Source: Apiospora phragmitis (taxonomy: Eukaryota; Ascomycota; Sordariomycetes; Amphisphaeriales; Apiosporaceae). From it: a stretch of 64,000 bases of DNA. The notes under the pieces were generated by a model. The model was given only the letters and a program-made list of their open reading frames with translations, searched no databases and was not told the DNA's origin. The position numbers were made by a program, and so were the translations under genes. Location: contig JAQQWL010000003.1 of the NCBI GenBank assembly GCA_038363925.1, forward strand, positions 1,116,001 through 1,180,000, read 5' to 3'. Position 1 is the stretch's first letter; the number at the start of each line of letters is the position of its first letter. Positions 11,663 to 23,538 of the stretch are shown one piece after another.

Positions 11663-13738
11663 ATGTACACTTATGAACCGGACTCTGACACGCCCGAGGG
11701 CAAAGAGGACGACGAGTCTGCTGGAGAGGCTTCAAGCCAATCGCCCGGTGTTCCTACATTGAAGTTATGGAAAAGGGCGTTTGGCGGGACCATTAACGCC
11801 ATTCAGTTGTTCGGCGACGTCGCCTGGTCGAAACATTGCCCACACCTAATGCTTCCCGGCCTGGAAGCCGGAGGCACACTCATCCCGCTCCCTTTGGTAA
11901 CGCCTCGCGATGCCGAGGTCATCCGAAAGGCTTGCCATCAGGCTCCTTTCGGTCGAGGCGAGGAGACGGTGATCGATGAGTCTGTTCGGAAGACGTGGGA
12001 GGTTGGCCGCGAGGGCTTCAGCTTCTCGAATCCTCAGTAGCCCACCTTCGTTGACACACTTCTAGGAGAGGCTCGATTGATTCTCGGCTTGTGAGTAATC
12101 TCGATCTCTCGTTTTTTGTTAGGTCTCTCTTGTCCTGACAGTGGAATCGCAGACCGGATGGTGCGCGGGCCGACCCGTACAAGCTTCTTTTGTACGACCC
12201 TGGATCCTTCTTCAAGCCGCACAAAGACTCGGAAAAGGCACCTGGTATGATTGCTACGTTGTTAATCTGCCTTCCGTCAGACCACCAAGGAGGAGACGTC
12301 TACGTGTCCCACAATGGGCAGAAGCAAACTCTCAAAACGAGCCAGAGCTCTGCTTTTGAGGTTACGGCTTTAGCCTGGTATTCTGATGTCACCCATGAGA
12401 TCAAAGAGGTCACCGCGGGCCATCGATTGGTTCTCACATAAAACATCGTAATAGACGAAAAGCAGACCGTGTGAAACCGTCGGCGGATGGTATTGCTCAA
12501 CAACAAACCGTGCCGGAGTCCATGCTTAATGATGGCCATACCTGGTACCCCAAGGCATCAAGACTTTTATACAAGCTTTCACTCCAGTATTCCCGGATTA
12601 GCCGTTCGCTGCATAGGATGAAGGGCAATGACAGAGCACAGGTTTACGCTTTACAAAAAGCCTGCGCTTCGTCAGGATGCGTGCTCTTGCTTGCTAATAT
12701 CACCAGAGCCGAGTTTGTTCTACATCATGATAACAACCCTCACGACCCCGACGACGATGAGGTGTATCATAAACTCAACCACGTGGCAACATGCGACGGG
12801 GCTCAAGTTGGGTCAGGCATGGATGTTGATCCCATCTTCATCGGCCCAAATCCATATCATGAACGCGATGCCGATAGCAACATTGAAGGGGAGTACTGGG
12901 GAAACGAACCCTCGCCTTCCGAGTATAGATTCCATGACTCGGTTAGTCAAGCGGTACTCAACTTTGACGTCGTAAAAATTGCGATCCTAACCACACTTGA
13001 CTTTGTTAGGTTGCTGTCATTGTTCGCAAGGATGACCTGTCAGACTTCCTCGGGGTCAAATCCCTTTCAGAGGACAGCGTTGCAAGGAATGTTGCTAAAT
13101 TGGTCGCGGACTGGTTTGAGGACACAACCGACCCGGCTCTTAGTGTTGCTGTCAAGCTTCTGAAATAACTTGTGGCGCGACCTAAGCATCAGATGGAGAA
13201 AACCCTTTCCGAAATCCTATCTTTCGCTATCCAGATTGGCGATCTCGGCTTGTCGGATATGGTCTTTACCAACGCTATCAACGACTCTTTCTACATGAAC
13301 TCGAATTCTGGTTTATATGACCCCGATAGAGATAGTCCCCGAGATGGCTCATGGCTTTCGGGATGCCTGGCCTCTATACTATCAAGATTTGCCTCACACC
13401 TGAACGGAGACGGTATGGGCCGTCTAGAAGGAGACTGGGATGAGCAGTAAGTTGACTATATCCGCCACACCTTTTATCCCGGATACGAGCACTCATGATA
13501 CATCAGTCTTGAAAGAATGGTGACGGCCCTTCCCACCTTGGAGTATATCAATTTAGCGCTGGATCTTCTTATCACGGAGTTGCAGCACGCAGATACTAGG
13601 CGTTCTCTCCAAACATGGAGGTTTTCTATCGCGGACAGTCGTATCAATAAATCAAGCTCCCGTCTCAAGTTGAGTGATTCCTCTACCATCATGAGTTTCT
13701 TAATGAGAGAAAAAGGTCTGAACTGGGTGAATGATACG
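11663..13738 (+). pseudogene. 2OG-Fe(II) oxygenase (prolyl-4-hydroxylase-like fungal family), nonsense mutations
   Basis: Relatives are large uncharacterised fungal proteins with an N-terminal P4H-like domain. ATG at 11663. The N-terminal part gives QAPFGRGEETVIDESVR. An intron at 12090-12155 joins LILGL to PDGARADPYKLLLYDPG. The iron ligands are visible as the HxD of KPHKDSEK and the H of VTHEIKEV, and GHRLVLT carries the 2OG-binding Arg. The C-terminal family region continues with SLHRMKGNDRAQV and NIEGEYWGNEPSPSEYRFHDS, then introns at about 12942-13009 and 13448-13506. In-frame stops lie at 12038-12040 (TAG where relatives have Trp), 12439-12441 (TAA just after the core) and 13166-13168 (TAA), and a frame change lies near 12470. 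Three separate stops make this a real pseudogene. Confidence 0.72.
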
Positions 13739-15231
13739 TGAGTACCTGCTGTTACAGTGGCTACTACTCTCACTCGTCCGATTCAACACAGCCTATTACG
13801 GTTACACTTCATGTCCCTCTTGGGGATCTAGAAGTGTTGATTGGTATATTTGGACAGTCTCCTGACGGGAGTCGGGGAAGATGGGGGCCCAAAAAAGGGG
13901 GGGACATGGGCTGTTTGAGATAGCTGTGCAGTTGAAGACCAATATATCTGGCTGTGACTTGAAGGTACCTTTCCAAGATTATCCTGTTCTTGCAGACTCC
14001 CTTGATATCTGCTGCCTGGAGCTATCCCTACAATCGGCCAAACAATAAACTTATGTATGCAGTTCCTGGCCCCCGGTGAGATGAATGAGTACCTAAGCAG
14101 TTTGTACGGCCGCCACAATGTCAGCGATATCTCATATGTTACGGTCCTGCCAATAGCTGGCAGAGTCCCCCATCACCGCCACCACTGTGGCGGCTTAAAT
14201 GTTGACCTTTGAACACACTGAAGGGCTCGAGGCTATGAACCCAAAATAGTCTTGATCTAAGGCTGATGCTGGCGATTTTAACAGTACTATCGCTCGCCCT
14301 GCCATCTATCGAGAGTCAGCTGCTTTGCTGCATAGCCACTTTTCCTATTTCCGACCAGGCTCTGATTGCAATTTGAAGGAGAAACAAGGATATGACACTG
14401 AGTGTTGGTCATATACCAGCATCTATCTTGCAATGCTGCAGTACTTGTATCATAAGCAGTCACCCCCAAACCTTTACACAGCTTGGGGTCTGCGACGAAG
14501 ATGCTGTTCGGGCCACTACGTGCATAGTCCCGTTGGGGGGCGAAGGTAGCTCGAGGCTCCCAAGATGAGGTACATGTAGTTATGGACAGCTACCATGCTT
14601 CTGAGATAACACCGAAGCTTTCTGAAGGGAAGTACGTCGCTCGGGGCGATGGCTAACTACGTGAGGAAATTATATGAAGACAGTTCGTTTGGCCCAATGG
14701 GGTCTTCTTGCTCTCCAGGGAGTTGAGTTATATCAAGTTAATCTCATAAGCCCGCAAGCGGCATCTATTCCGAATGCCTAAGTATAAAAACAAATGTATG
14801 CCCCAGAAACGTTAGATGGTGATTTAATATGAGTTTGACAATAAGCATTATCGCTCTTTTTCAAGCTTTAGTTCCATCGAAGAGAACATTCTCGGTGCTG
14901 CGGTGTGATAACTTCTTTGTTCTTTGTCTACTCGACAACAACAAAGGGCCAACTAGGAGCTCAAGCCACGCTACGCATCCGGTAGCTATGTTACAGATCT
15001 AGACAGGCACCAAAATTGTTAATGTTTTCTTGCCATGTACGGATGAGCTGCCGGTTCATAAGTATTTCAATCCAAACCTATTTGTTGGAGTCGCGAATGC
15101 AGTTGCCCCTTTTCCGGCCGCTAGCTTTTCTGTATCCTACCGTACGTATAGCTAGCTTCACCATTATTTACTTACTTACCTACTTTACGTGACTTACCCA
15201 CAGAAAAGAGAGAAAGCTTCGCCAAAACAGG
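13739..15231. other. intergenic, possible eroded tail of the oxygenase, no gene seen
   Basis: After a GTGAGT donor at 13739 and a possible acceptor near 13790, the frame gives PITVTLHVPLGDLEVL and then degenerates into stops. Beyond about 13950 I see nothing coding. The last 100 bp is the leader of the next gene. Confidence 0.45.
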
Positions 15232-15786
15232 ATGTGGCAATTCCTAGCCATCACCTTCCCCCTCTTCTGGCTCGCCACCCTGGCGCAGCACCTCGACCGG
15301 CAGGCGCTCCTGCTGATCACGCAGCGCGCCCTGCACACCTACCTCCTGGTCGTTGGCCTGCTGCTCGGCGCCGTCTTGGCCGCGGGCGCGCGCAGCGCGC
15401 AGTACAGCTACGTCCACGGCCGCAAGGTCGCGACCACGGACACGTATGACACGTATGTCTTCCAGGACGAGCGCGCCGTTGTTGTTATTCTCATGGGCTG
15501 GCTATGCTGGTACGGCGACCTCGTGCGCAGCTACCATTACAGCCGCCGCAGAGTAACGTCGTCGTTTCGCCGCCGTGGCGATGGAACAACCATCATCCAC
15601 TTGCGGGAACGGGAACGGGACGCCCGCGCGGTGCTGGTCTTCGCCGTGGCCGTTTTGGCGCTGGCGCTGGGCCACCCCGGCTTCAGGGCGCTGGCGGGCG
15701 CGGGGCTCCGGCGGCTCCGGCTCACGGACGTGGGGGACCGCGTCGGGGGTGGGTGTTGCAGCAAGTGGCGGCGAGGCGCACGGTGA
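15232..15786 (+). CDS. hypothetical membrane protein
   Basis: 184 aa from ATG 15232. GC content and third-position GC are far above the flanks, as in expressed genes of this window. Membrane segments are likely at residues 1-17 (FLAITFPLFWLATLA), 36-52 (YLLVVGLLLGAVLAAGA), 82-97 (AVVVILMGWLCWYGDL) and about 132-150 (AVLVFAVAVLALALG). An Arg-rich loop (RRRVTSSFRRRGDG) lies between the last two. I do not recognise the family. The GC-rich end may contain a frame error, because the high-GC coding signal continues in another frame to about 15890. Confidence 0.5.
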   Translation: MWQFLAITFPLFWLATLAQHLDRQALLLITQRALHTYLLVVGLLLGAVLAAGARSAQYSYVHGRKVATTDTYDTYVFQDERAVVVILMGWLCWYGDLVRSYHYSRRRVTSSFRRRGDGTTIIHLRERERDARAVLVFAVAVLALALGHPGFRALAGAGLRRLRLTDVGDRVGGGCCSKWRRGAR

Positions 15787-16984
15787 CGGTTGAGTCGGCG
15801 TGGAGGCCCAGGAGCCGGTGGGATCGGGTTGCAGCGGGGATGAAGAGGCAGTGGCGCTGGCTCAAGTTCATGGCTCTGAGGCGAGGATGAAGAAAGACGA
15901 GAAAGAAAGAAAAACATGGGCTGGGAGGCAGACTCTGAGGTCTGAAAGCTACCTACGCAACACAGTTCGAGACGACAACTCGCATCGCCAATGCAGGCAG
16001 GCGGCTGGGGAAAATACGGATTGCTTACATAGCCATGCAGGGGACAAAAAAAGTTTCAATAGGTGTGGATGTGATGCGCCAAGTTACACACCATTTGGTG
16101 ATAGGATGACGAGATATGGAGATAATCCGGAAATCTTATTTCGACACCAACCGCCCCGGGCAGCCAATTGCGTCCAATGAGCGTCGGTATGATTCTAATT
16201 TTGGTAACACCGTCTGTCTCAGTTGTTCATCATCTTTTCGAAAGAAAGTTGCTGTGCTGTGAGACTAGGTTTACTTTCACAAGCGGTGCTGTGATGTCTC
16301 TTCCTACCAACCTGGCTCTTTGGTTGTGAACGCAATGCAAAATGTACGTCGGTGGGGAGTGTGATATAGATAGCACTACGTGCAGACGTGCATATACTTG
16401 CATATCCCTTTTCCGTATTTCCAGATTGCTCCGAACGAAGATCGGCAGACAGCATGGGGTTGGGAGGGAGGCCTGGTGATGGGAATCATTTCTGATCATG
16501 GGGATAACTCGTCACTCTTATTTATCAATACCCCAATACACAAGAAACACGGCAGATGGTGTGAAATGCAGGGTAGCCGGACAGCCGAATTAGTCGTACG
16601 AACGGGATGTAACCTATCACGACCTGCCATTCCTAATTGCAAGGACCAGCCGTTCAATGCGAAACACCAACGCCTCTTTCCCAAAAAGCATGGGGCAGGT
16701 CGGTGGTCGGCAGGCCTTTTCCAGAAGGGTATTGATCAGTGGAGCGCTGGCGGGTAGCGGCGTAAGGGGGGCGGCTTTTTGGAGGTGTACTCAGAGTTTG
16801 GCGCCAATCAGACCGGCCAGATGGGGACCCCCCAGGATTCAGAGACAGGCAAGAGAGACAGGGGTTAGTTTCCAGGGATGGGCGCCTCAATGCGCGCCGT
16901 AAATTCCCTGTCCCCTTCCTTGTACGTACTACGGATCGTTCAATCAAGTCCCAATCTCTCACGAGTCACGACTACTGACCGACG
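15787..16984. other. intergenic, no gene seen
   Basis: GC-rich only to about 15900, then ordinary intergenic composition. Short open frames on both strands show no conserved pattern. Confidence 0.45.
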
Positions 16985-17065
16985 TTCATCTCCTGTCCTG
17001 TCCCTGTCTCTCCCCGTCATCCCTTCAACTTCTCCTCCTCTCCTCTCCTCTTCTTCCTTTCCTGA
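16985..17065 (+). promoter_or_regulatory. CT-rich promoter tract
   Basis: A strongly pyrimidine-biased stretch (TCTCCTCCTCTCCTCTCCTC and similar) about 450-530 bp before the ATG at 17512. Such tracts commonly sit just upstream of transcription starts in filamentous fungi. A long 5' leader is implied, with a possible intron donor GTACTT near 17115. Confidence 0.45.
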
Positions 17066-17511
17066 CAAGCGCGAGATTACTAAAAGAGAGGGACGGCGAA
17101 TTTTGGTCTTGTCAGGTACTTACACTCGCTTCACTCGTCTCTTTGAACGTTTCTACATACTCTCTTCTTTCAGTCGTTTCTTCGCTCGGGTTGTCGGCTC
17201 GCCTTTCGGTCGATCTATTTCCTGCTTGGCACCCCTTTCGATTGGCCAATTCCCCACAACACCGTCGAAACCGTCATCGTGCATCTTCCAGTCAAGAGGC
17301 AGGATCCCTCTCTGCCTTGGTAGCAAACGACATTCAACCAGCATATATCCATTGTCGCAATTGCACATATATTTCCAGACCTCGACTTTTTTCTGGCGCG
17401 CCGCGCTCAGCTACCGCACTACTGTACATACTTCCTTCCCTAGCCGACGGAAGCCGAGAAAAGACGAAAAAGCAATCCACGATCCGCAACACCCACTTTA
17501 ATTCACCAAAG

Positions 17512-17978
17512 ATGCCGTCCATCCTCTTTCCTCGCGTCGACTGCGACGCGGACCCTGGCAACGTCGCCTGCGAGAAGCCGTCGAGCGGCGACAAGAAGAC
17601 GCCCATTGTCATCGGAACCGTCGTGTAAGCTTCTTATACCCAATATGTCGCTGCTTTCCAGGGCGATTCGCCTTCATCTAATCATTTGGTTTGCTGACTC
17701 TCGCTCCGGCTTCGCTTTACTACAGAGGCGTGGCTTTCGTCTCACTGTTGGTTATCCTGTGGTTCCTCCACATGCGAAGAAAGCGGAACGACCAGCGCGA
17801 GTGGCCTAAGGATCCACAAGAACTGGAAGACTACGGCTTCGAGTCGTCCTCGGGCGGCCCCAAGCCCCCCAGGAGCGCCAAGCAGAGGGATAATCGGATG
17901 TCCAACTTGCCCACGGCCGGGCAACCGCAAGAGAACCCCTTCGGAAACCAAGCCGAGGTAGTGGCAGGAGGACGGTAA
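17512..17978 (+). CDS. small single-pass membrane protein, fungal-conserved type
   Basis: Exons 17512-17624 and 17726-17978 (donor GTAAGC, acceptor TACAG) give 121 aa. The N-terminus is short, polar and rich in Pro, Cys and Asp, with no signal peptide. A single membrane helix (PIVIGTVVGVAFVSLLVILW) spans the splice junction. It is followed by a basic stop-transfer (HMRRKRNDQ) and a cytoplasmic tail rich in Pro, Gly, Ser and Asn. The layout resembles small type I/III membrane proteins common in Pezizomycotina whose function is not known. The intron inside the helix and the clean phase support the model. Confidence 0.7.
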
Positions 17979-18735
17979 CAACGTCCGTTGGTTGCATTTG
18001 GGAGAATTTGAAAAGAGAAGCAGCAAGAGGGAATAAATTCGGACAGGATTTGAGGCAGTGCCGTCACGGACCATACGATAGGTGTTACCGGAGTTCTCAT
18101 TCGCGTTTTGGCATGGGTTTGGTGTTCATGTACGATTGTGATTGTATATTGCACACGCAGCAGCAACCATCCGTTGGGAGTGCTACCTATTTTGCAGTTA
18201 ATCATACTGATTCGACTGCGGTTTTCCTTTTCAGTTCGGCTCTGGTCTCATGGCACGATACTCGGTAGTGTGGGGGGAATTACATGTTTCGGCTTGTCGC
18301 AGACTGCGTACTACCTTATGCCAGCCTCGCAACCAATTATTCGGGACACTGTGCCAGAGCGCTGGGAACCAGTCAGGGCTCGTCAGGGAATTACCCTTCA
18401 AAATTATGCTTGTCATAATTCGATTTGATACCCCCGTGAGAGCGAGCCTTCGGAAAGAGAGGCACAGCACTAAGGTCAGACATGCGGGAATGCTACGGAT
18501 TCAGAGCGAACAACACGTAATTCACGAGTGGAATGTGTCAGTGTGTGTGCGACCTATTTGAGTCAACACAAAAGTTTACGTAAATTTGCAGTTCCATTCC
18601 ATGAACTAATTTACTTAGGATGCTGAACTGTGCCCAGGAATGTGGTGACGAGACTCCTACTTTAGGATGACGCCGCCTTCAGCGGCGAGCGTTCTGTCTT
18701 CTCTATTCTCCGAAAGAAAAGCCCTGGCGAGGTAC
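17979..18735. other. 3' flanks of converging genes, no gene seen
   Basis: Holds the 3' ends of the membrane-protein gene (+) and the acidic nuclear-type gene (-). No coding signal. Confidence 0.5.
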
Positions 18736-19338
18736 TTAAAGCTGAATCTCTCCCTTGATGTCGAGGTCCTCCTTGTCATCCTCGTTCTTAGCGCCGCGCT
18801 TGACGCGGGGAACACACTTGCTGGGCCGACCGCGGCCCTCGATATCGGGGACGTTGTCTCCGTCGTCGTCGCTCCAGTCCTCGATGGCCTTCCGCTTGCG
18901 GCGGCCGCGGGCGGGGACGGGCGACTCCGGGGCCGGACCCCAAGAGGCGACGGCAGCAATGCTGGCGTCGGCAGTCGGGCCGGGGGTGCTGGGGCCGGCG
19001 CCCACACCGACAGTCTCGTCGATGTTTAGGAGCTTGCGGCAGGCTCGGTCCATGGCGTCCTTGGCCACCTTCTCGTCCTTGAAGCCGAAGCGGTCGACGT
19101 GGGGCTTCCAGTCCATCGAGGCGAGGAAGTCCTTCTGTTTTTTTGAGATGGTTAGTTCATCGTTTAATACGTGGGGGGGGGGCGTGACGAAGGAAGGGCG
19201 GCGTGATAGGTGTAGTAGAGCAGGGCCAAAGGCACCGAGAGTATGATAGCTTACCTGCTTCTTCTTTGCCTCGGCGAAGAAGCTAGCGATGACTTGCTTG
19301 TCCTTCTCGCTCAGGATGGTGGAGTCTGTCTTCGCCAT
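18736..19338 (-). CDS. hypothetical protein with basic NLS-like patch and acidic tail
   Basis: Exons 19338-19255 and 19134-18736 (donor GTAAGC, acceptor AACAG) give 160 aa. The N-terminal 70 residues look helical and conserved-like (SEKDKQVIASFFAEAKKKQK, then DWKPHVDRFGFKDEKVAKDA). A Pro/Ala/Gly linker follows, then GRRKRKAIEDWSDDDGD, a basic cluster next to acidic residues typical of a nuclear localisation signal. The tail alternates Lys/Arg with Asp/Glu. A chromatin- or RNA-associated nuclear protein is plausible, but I do not recognise a named family. The intron contains a run of nine G (plus strand). Confidence 0.65.
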   Translation of the reverse strand: MAKTDSTILSEKDKQVIASFFAEAKKKQVSYHTLGAFGPALLHLSRRPSFVTPPPHVLNDELTISKKQKDFLASMDWKPHVDRFGFKDEKVAKDAMDRACRKLLNIDETVGVGAGPSTPGPTADASIAAVASWGPAPESPVPARGRRKRKAIEDWSDDDGDNVPDIEGRGRPSKCVPRVKRGAKNEDDKEDLDIKGEIQL

Positions 19339-21000
19339 TATGACTGACGATAGGCGATGATCAGACGGAAGACGGGAATGGGACGAGAGTGATGATGATC
19401 AGACGGAAGAGGAAACAATGGGACGAGAGTCGTGTAGATGTGGTAAGGTAACTGTTGTCCGAAGGCAGCTGGCGTTGTCGGAAGAAAACCGGCGACTCAA
19501 TGCTGTTATGGGGATTTCTTCGGCGACTGCATTCTGTTGTGTGGAGGATTGCTGGCGGCCAAAAGGTGAATGATGGTGGGAGAGAGAAAAGACCTGGCAG
19601 TGTGGAGAAGGGAAAGTTGGGACGAATAAGTAGGGTAGGAAGGCGAATGAATGCAAGCAGGAGTAATTATCACAGAGGACCCGCTAGTATTCACTTGCGC
19701 CAACGAGGTACACGATAGGCAAGGTACATTGTCGCCGGGGTGGGGTCGAGGGGTATCGTGTTCGCGACCTCCCTGAACCGGCAGGCGGGATAGTCGCCGA
19801 CAAGCTCCAGCTCTTATCTGCGGTTAGGTGCGTACGCTACACTATACGAGGCGAGGCACCTGCCATCGTGGCCAAGCAGTTACTATTACACGAGAAAGTC
19901 ACGCGAATGGGATCGACGGACGTGCTGTTATACTCGAAGCAGTTCCGGGGCAAAGCAGTTCAGGGGCAGGCAAGTATAAGATGCTATAGCCGGACACTGC
20001 TGGAGTGAAGGCTGGCAGATGGACTTTCGTCCAAAGGCTCACGTCGACTATCCTTGTCTGCTTGGTGACCAAGACCCTCTAAACCGGGAAGGAGGCGTGC
20101 TGTTCAAGGGGTGTATCCGCCCTGTAAGCTCTATCGTGAGAAGCACACACCCAATTTAGCATTCAGGGCATTCACATAACTCAGGGCAGTCACAAAAGAG
20201 GCATATGGCATTCGCAGAAAGCGCCGGCATGTCTTGCATATATTTTGTCGTGCTGAATTGGTATCGGATCGAAAGCAAAGGGGCAAAATAAGATAGGGTT
20301 TGCAGATATCTTAGAGGGACCACTGCTGTTGCTGTTATATTATTTATAGTAATGGGGACATACTGCATGGCATTAACTTCCCAGGGGGGGCATCGGGATG
20401 TGCCAAACTATGCAAATAAACTACCTATTCGATAGACTCGTGTAATTAACCACCGGAACGCATTGAAAGTTCATAGTAGCGAGCGCTACTATTACGTCTC
20501 CCCTTTGTCCCGGTGCTGGAAAGGTCAACGGGGCCAAAGAGCATAGGCCTTACAAATGACTGGGGGGACGACTGAAAACTCGAAATGCAGTTCACCTCCT
20601 GCATGGAATGACCAGAAAGAGGCCTATAATCTGGCCTGAATGTCTGCCATTTAGTCGCCGAGTGGTGATAACAAGCAATGTGAACTCACCAGTATGCGTT
20701 GTGGCATCTTTGATTTGCTCAATGTTTGGATAAAACCATTGTTGCAAATTCTCAGCCCAAGATCCTCGAATTGTTAGGCCGTGTTGATCTGCTTCCTTCG
20801 ATCTCTGTGTTTTGATATCCCCTTGGTGTTGTGGGACCGACCTTGCTCGAGTGAGGCTTTCCTTACGACACCGTTGTTTGCATGATGATGTGTACTAAAG
20901 TGAAGTTAGATCAAACAGCTTTTCCGAGGCCCATTCCAGACCATGGAATTCCAACACGGATCATCACAATCTACCTCTCGGGCAGGGTAACCGGTACGAG
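19339..21000. other. intergenic, possibly relic-bearing, no gene seen
   Basis: No supportable gene. At 19840-20010 one plus-strand frame stays open with a protein-like composition (LLLHEKVTRMGSTDVLLYSK) but matches nothing I know. At 20160-20220 a minus-strand frame ends in a Cys-rich string (CLFCDCPELCECPEC) produced by local imperfect repeats. Confidence 0.4.
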
Positions 21001-21579
21001 ATGAACGCAGTCACAACAGCCCAGACCTGTCACCGGCCGACATCAGCACACTATAGCCAACTGAGCCGGTCCGTCCCCAACCGGGCAAAAGGGAAACATT
21101 GCATCGCCGGAGCGAAAGCCATCGATCCGGACTACAACAGCACCGGAGGAGTCTTACCCGTTAGAGTGGCTCAAGCCAAGAAGCCTCCGCTGGTTCCTCG
21201 AAAAATCCCGAAACGACACCAATCAACCATCGGCAGCTCCCACCGCCCCAAGTCAACGAGTCCGCAACCTATTTGGCAACGTCCTATCGTATTCATCAAA
21301 TATAGAAGACCAATCGACTTTGGTGCACCACGACGAAGACGCATTAGTGACCCAGGCACGCCTGCTGTAAAACAAGACGTGGCGAGAACCTCAAAAGGCC
21401 ACAATCAGTCATCGTCGAGCGTGGTAGCACCAGACGATAACCTATCCGAGCATAACACAGTCACACTACAGGCTCCAGACGACGAGCACCTCGCAGAACT
21501 GTTTCAACGATCATTCGACGCGAGGCGGGACTTCGAAACCACACCAGCGTCTTGGATGTCTACTAGAGCTTCTCACTGA
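21001..21579 (+). CDS. hypothetical basic low-complexity protein, uncertain
   Basis: An open frame of 192 aa from ATG 21001. It is rich in Pro, Arg, Ser and Thr with a basic first part (KKPPLVPRKIPKRH) and a more acidic end. There is no signal peptide, membrane segment or recognisable domain. It is uninterrupted and longer than chance frames nearby, but codon use is not clearly coding. Confidence 0.3.
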   Translation: MNAVTTAQTCHRPTSAHYSQLSRSVPNRAKGKHCIAGAKAIDPDYNSTGGVLPVRVAQAKKPPLVPRKIPKRHQSTIGSSHRPKSTSPQPIWQRPIVFIKYRRPIDFGAPRRRRISDPGTPAVKQDVARTSKGHNQSSSSVVAPDDNLSEHNTVTLQAPDDEHLAELFQRSFDARRDFETTPASWMSTRASH

Positions 21580-21981
21580 CCCCTTACAAGACCCTTCTCG
21601 GGAAGCATCAAGATTATCTAGATTCATAGAGCCAAAGCAGCGAGGAAGACATGGTTCAACAATCATTTGACTTACAGCATAGATAGACTCATTAGTAGAA
21701 TGGAGGGATATGATAAGGATGGATCCAGCAGCTACAAACCCCGTCACAGCAGACGGTAAAATTCATTATGAATATGAGCAACTTTAGTTTGGTAGTGATG
21801 TGCCGTTGGTGCTAGTTTAGAAATCCGAGGATAATCGGACTTTCAGCGTCAGTCGAAGTACCTGGAAAGTAAAAGACGTGGTCGTAGGGCTCCTCTATAG
21901 ATTCTTATCATAACTACTGGCCAGCATCGTGTGGTCCTGTTCTACTACTACTACACCTCATCCACTCAGTAGTAGCCGCAA

Positions 21982-23538
21982 TCAGTGGACTTTCACCCTG
22001 CATCCATTCGCACTCTTGCAGGTCAACTTCATCTCCCCTTCCAGTCTCGACTATCCGCACTCGACAATTGCTCGATTGATTGGGCAAGGCGTGCGAACAC
22101 GTATGATGCCTCGATCAACGCTTTCTGCTGGCCCAGGCAAGCCCGGTTCCCCGAACCAAATCCAAGGAACTCCCATTGCTTTGACTTTATAGAATCCCAA
22201 CGTTCTGGTCGGAAGACTTCCACGTCGCTTCCAAATACTTCGGGGTCGCGGTGAAGCGCGTAATAGCCCATGTTCACTGCCGTGCCCTTGGGGATGAGCA
22301 TAGGACGGTCCTGATGGAGACCACTGCCCACTAGAAGCTGCGTATCGCGTAACGCTACTCTCCCTAGCAGAGGGAATATTAGATAAAGGCGTAGGGCTGT
22401 AGTACAGTGAGTGAAATTCCATGCCATGCAGCCGGAAAGGATCATGCGTCTTACTCTCGTGCAGAATATTTTCGATCAACTTAGAACTCAATAGGGCTCC
22501 CACAGAAAGATCGAGCTCATGCTTTCCAGCGAACTCAAGGCAAAGTTGCCCCCAATACACGGGGTGCCGTGCAAGCAAGAACAGTGCATTCGTCAGGAGC
22601 TCGGACGTTGTGTCCTGCGCGGCCATCATGGCTTAGATGACCTGGCTCCTGATGAATGTGGCGTCCTCTGTCTGAGAAGAAACGACGCGCATCAAGCTCT
22701 TACTCTTCGACGCATCATCTTCTTCGTAGGCCTGACCGATGTAATAATCGATAAAGCTATGCGCCTTGGAGCAAGCTTGATGGTACTTCGACTTGGGAAA
22801 GAGCTTCTAAAGGGGGCCGAGCACGACCCGGATCATGCTGTAGAAGAGAGCATTGTGGAAGGACTTGACGAATTCGTCGGCTGTGAGAGGTGCGGACGAG
22901 GATTGCTCAGAGGGATCAACCCCTAGCACGAAATGCAATGCAGAATTCAAGAACTGGAACTCTGCTTTCAGCCTTGGCAAAGATAATAATGCCCCAACGG
23001 GTAACATACCGTGACATAGAGCAGGGGCTGCAGGTCAACAATAGAATCATCCTCAGGCAGATCTTTGACAAGTCGGTCGACTTCTTTTCTTAGGAAGCGC
23101 AAATCGCCTATGTTACTGTAATCGAAAGACGGTTTCAGCAACTTTCGTGAGTAACTCCAGATGTCGCCATCCGTCGTAATGAAACCCGGCCACAAAATGA
23201 TCCCAGGCCAGGAAGTCTCATGGGTTCCACTCCGAAATCCTTGGACGTATTGATGGCTCGGAGATTCTGGGTCGCGATGGTACAGACGTCTGGAAGCCTG
23301 AGCCAGGACCGAACTTGGAACGTTGTTCCATACCGGGTATGTAGACGATGAAGAAATGGCACATCCCCGTACATGCTCTGCTGGAAGTCAAATCCAAAGA
23401 AGGGCTCTCTGGTTGGATGCGTGATGGTCGGCTCGCAGCCATGGTTTCGGATAGAGGCTTGCCTTTGACGCTGGCGTTGGAAGAGGGAGATACAAGAAGG
23501 ACGAGCCCCAAGAGTGCCGAGTTGAGCACGAAGCCCAT
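21982..23538 (-). pseudogene. cytochrome P450, CYP52-like (alkane/fatty-acid hydroxylase clan), inactivated
   Basis: ATG at 23538 begins a membrane anchor (MGFVLNSALLGLVLL). Recognisable blocks in order are GFITTDGDIWSYSRKLLKPS, the helix-I motif AAQDTTSELL, the ExxR segment split by an intron at about 22446-22386 (ILHE joined to TLRLY), FRPERWDSIK, and the haem loop FGSGNRACLGQ. In-frame stops lie at 22807-22809 (TAG) and 22633-22635 (TAA), both one C-to-T change from Gln codons. Frames also change near 23490, at 23185-23187 (three C on the plus strand where four fit) and at 22035-22038 (four C where five restore the family ending WKGEMKL). The indels may be sequence errors, but the stops are substitutions, so the gene is probably dead. 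Confidence 0.78.

Noticed and set aside
20156..20368. 70-aa minus-strand frame ending in a Cys-rich string
   Set aside because: The Cys codons come from local imperfect repeats; no signal peptide, no neighbouring support, and composition like the surrounding noncoding DNA.
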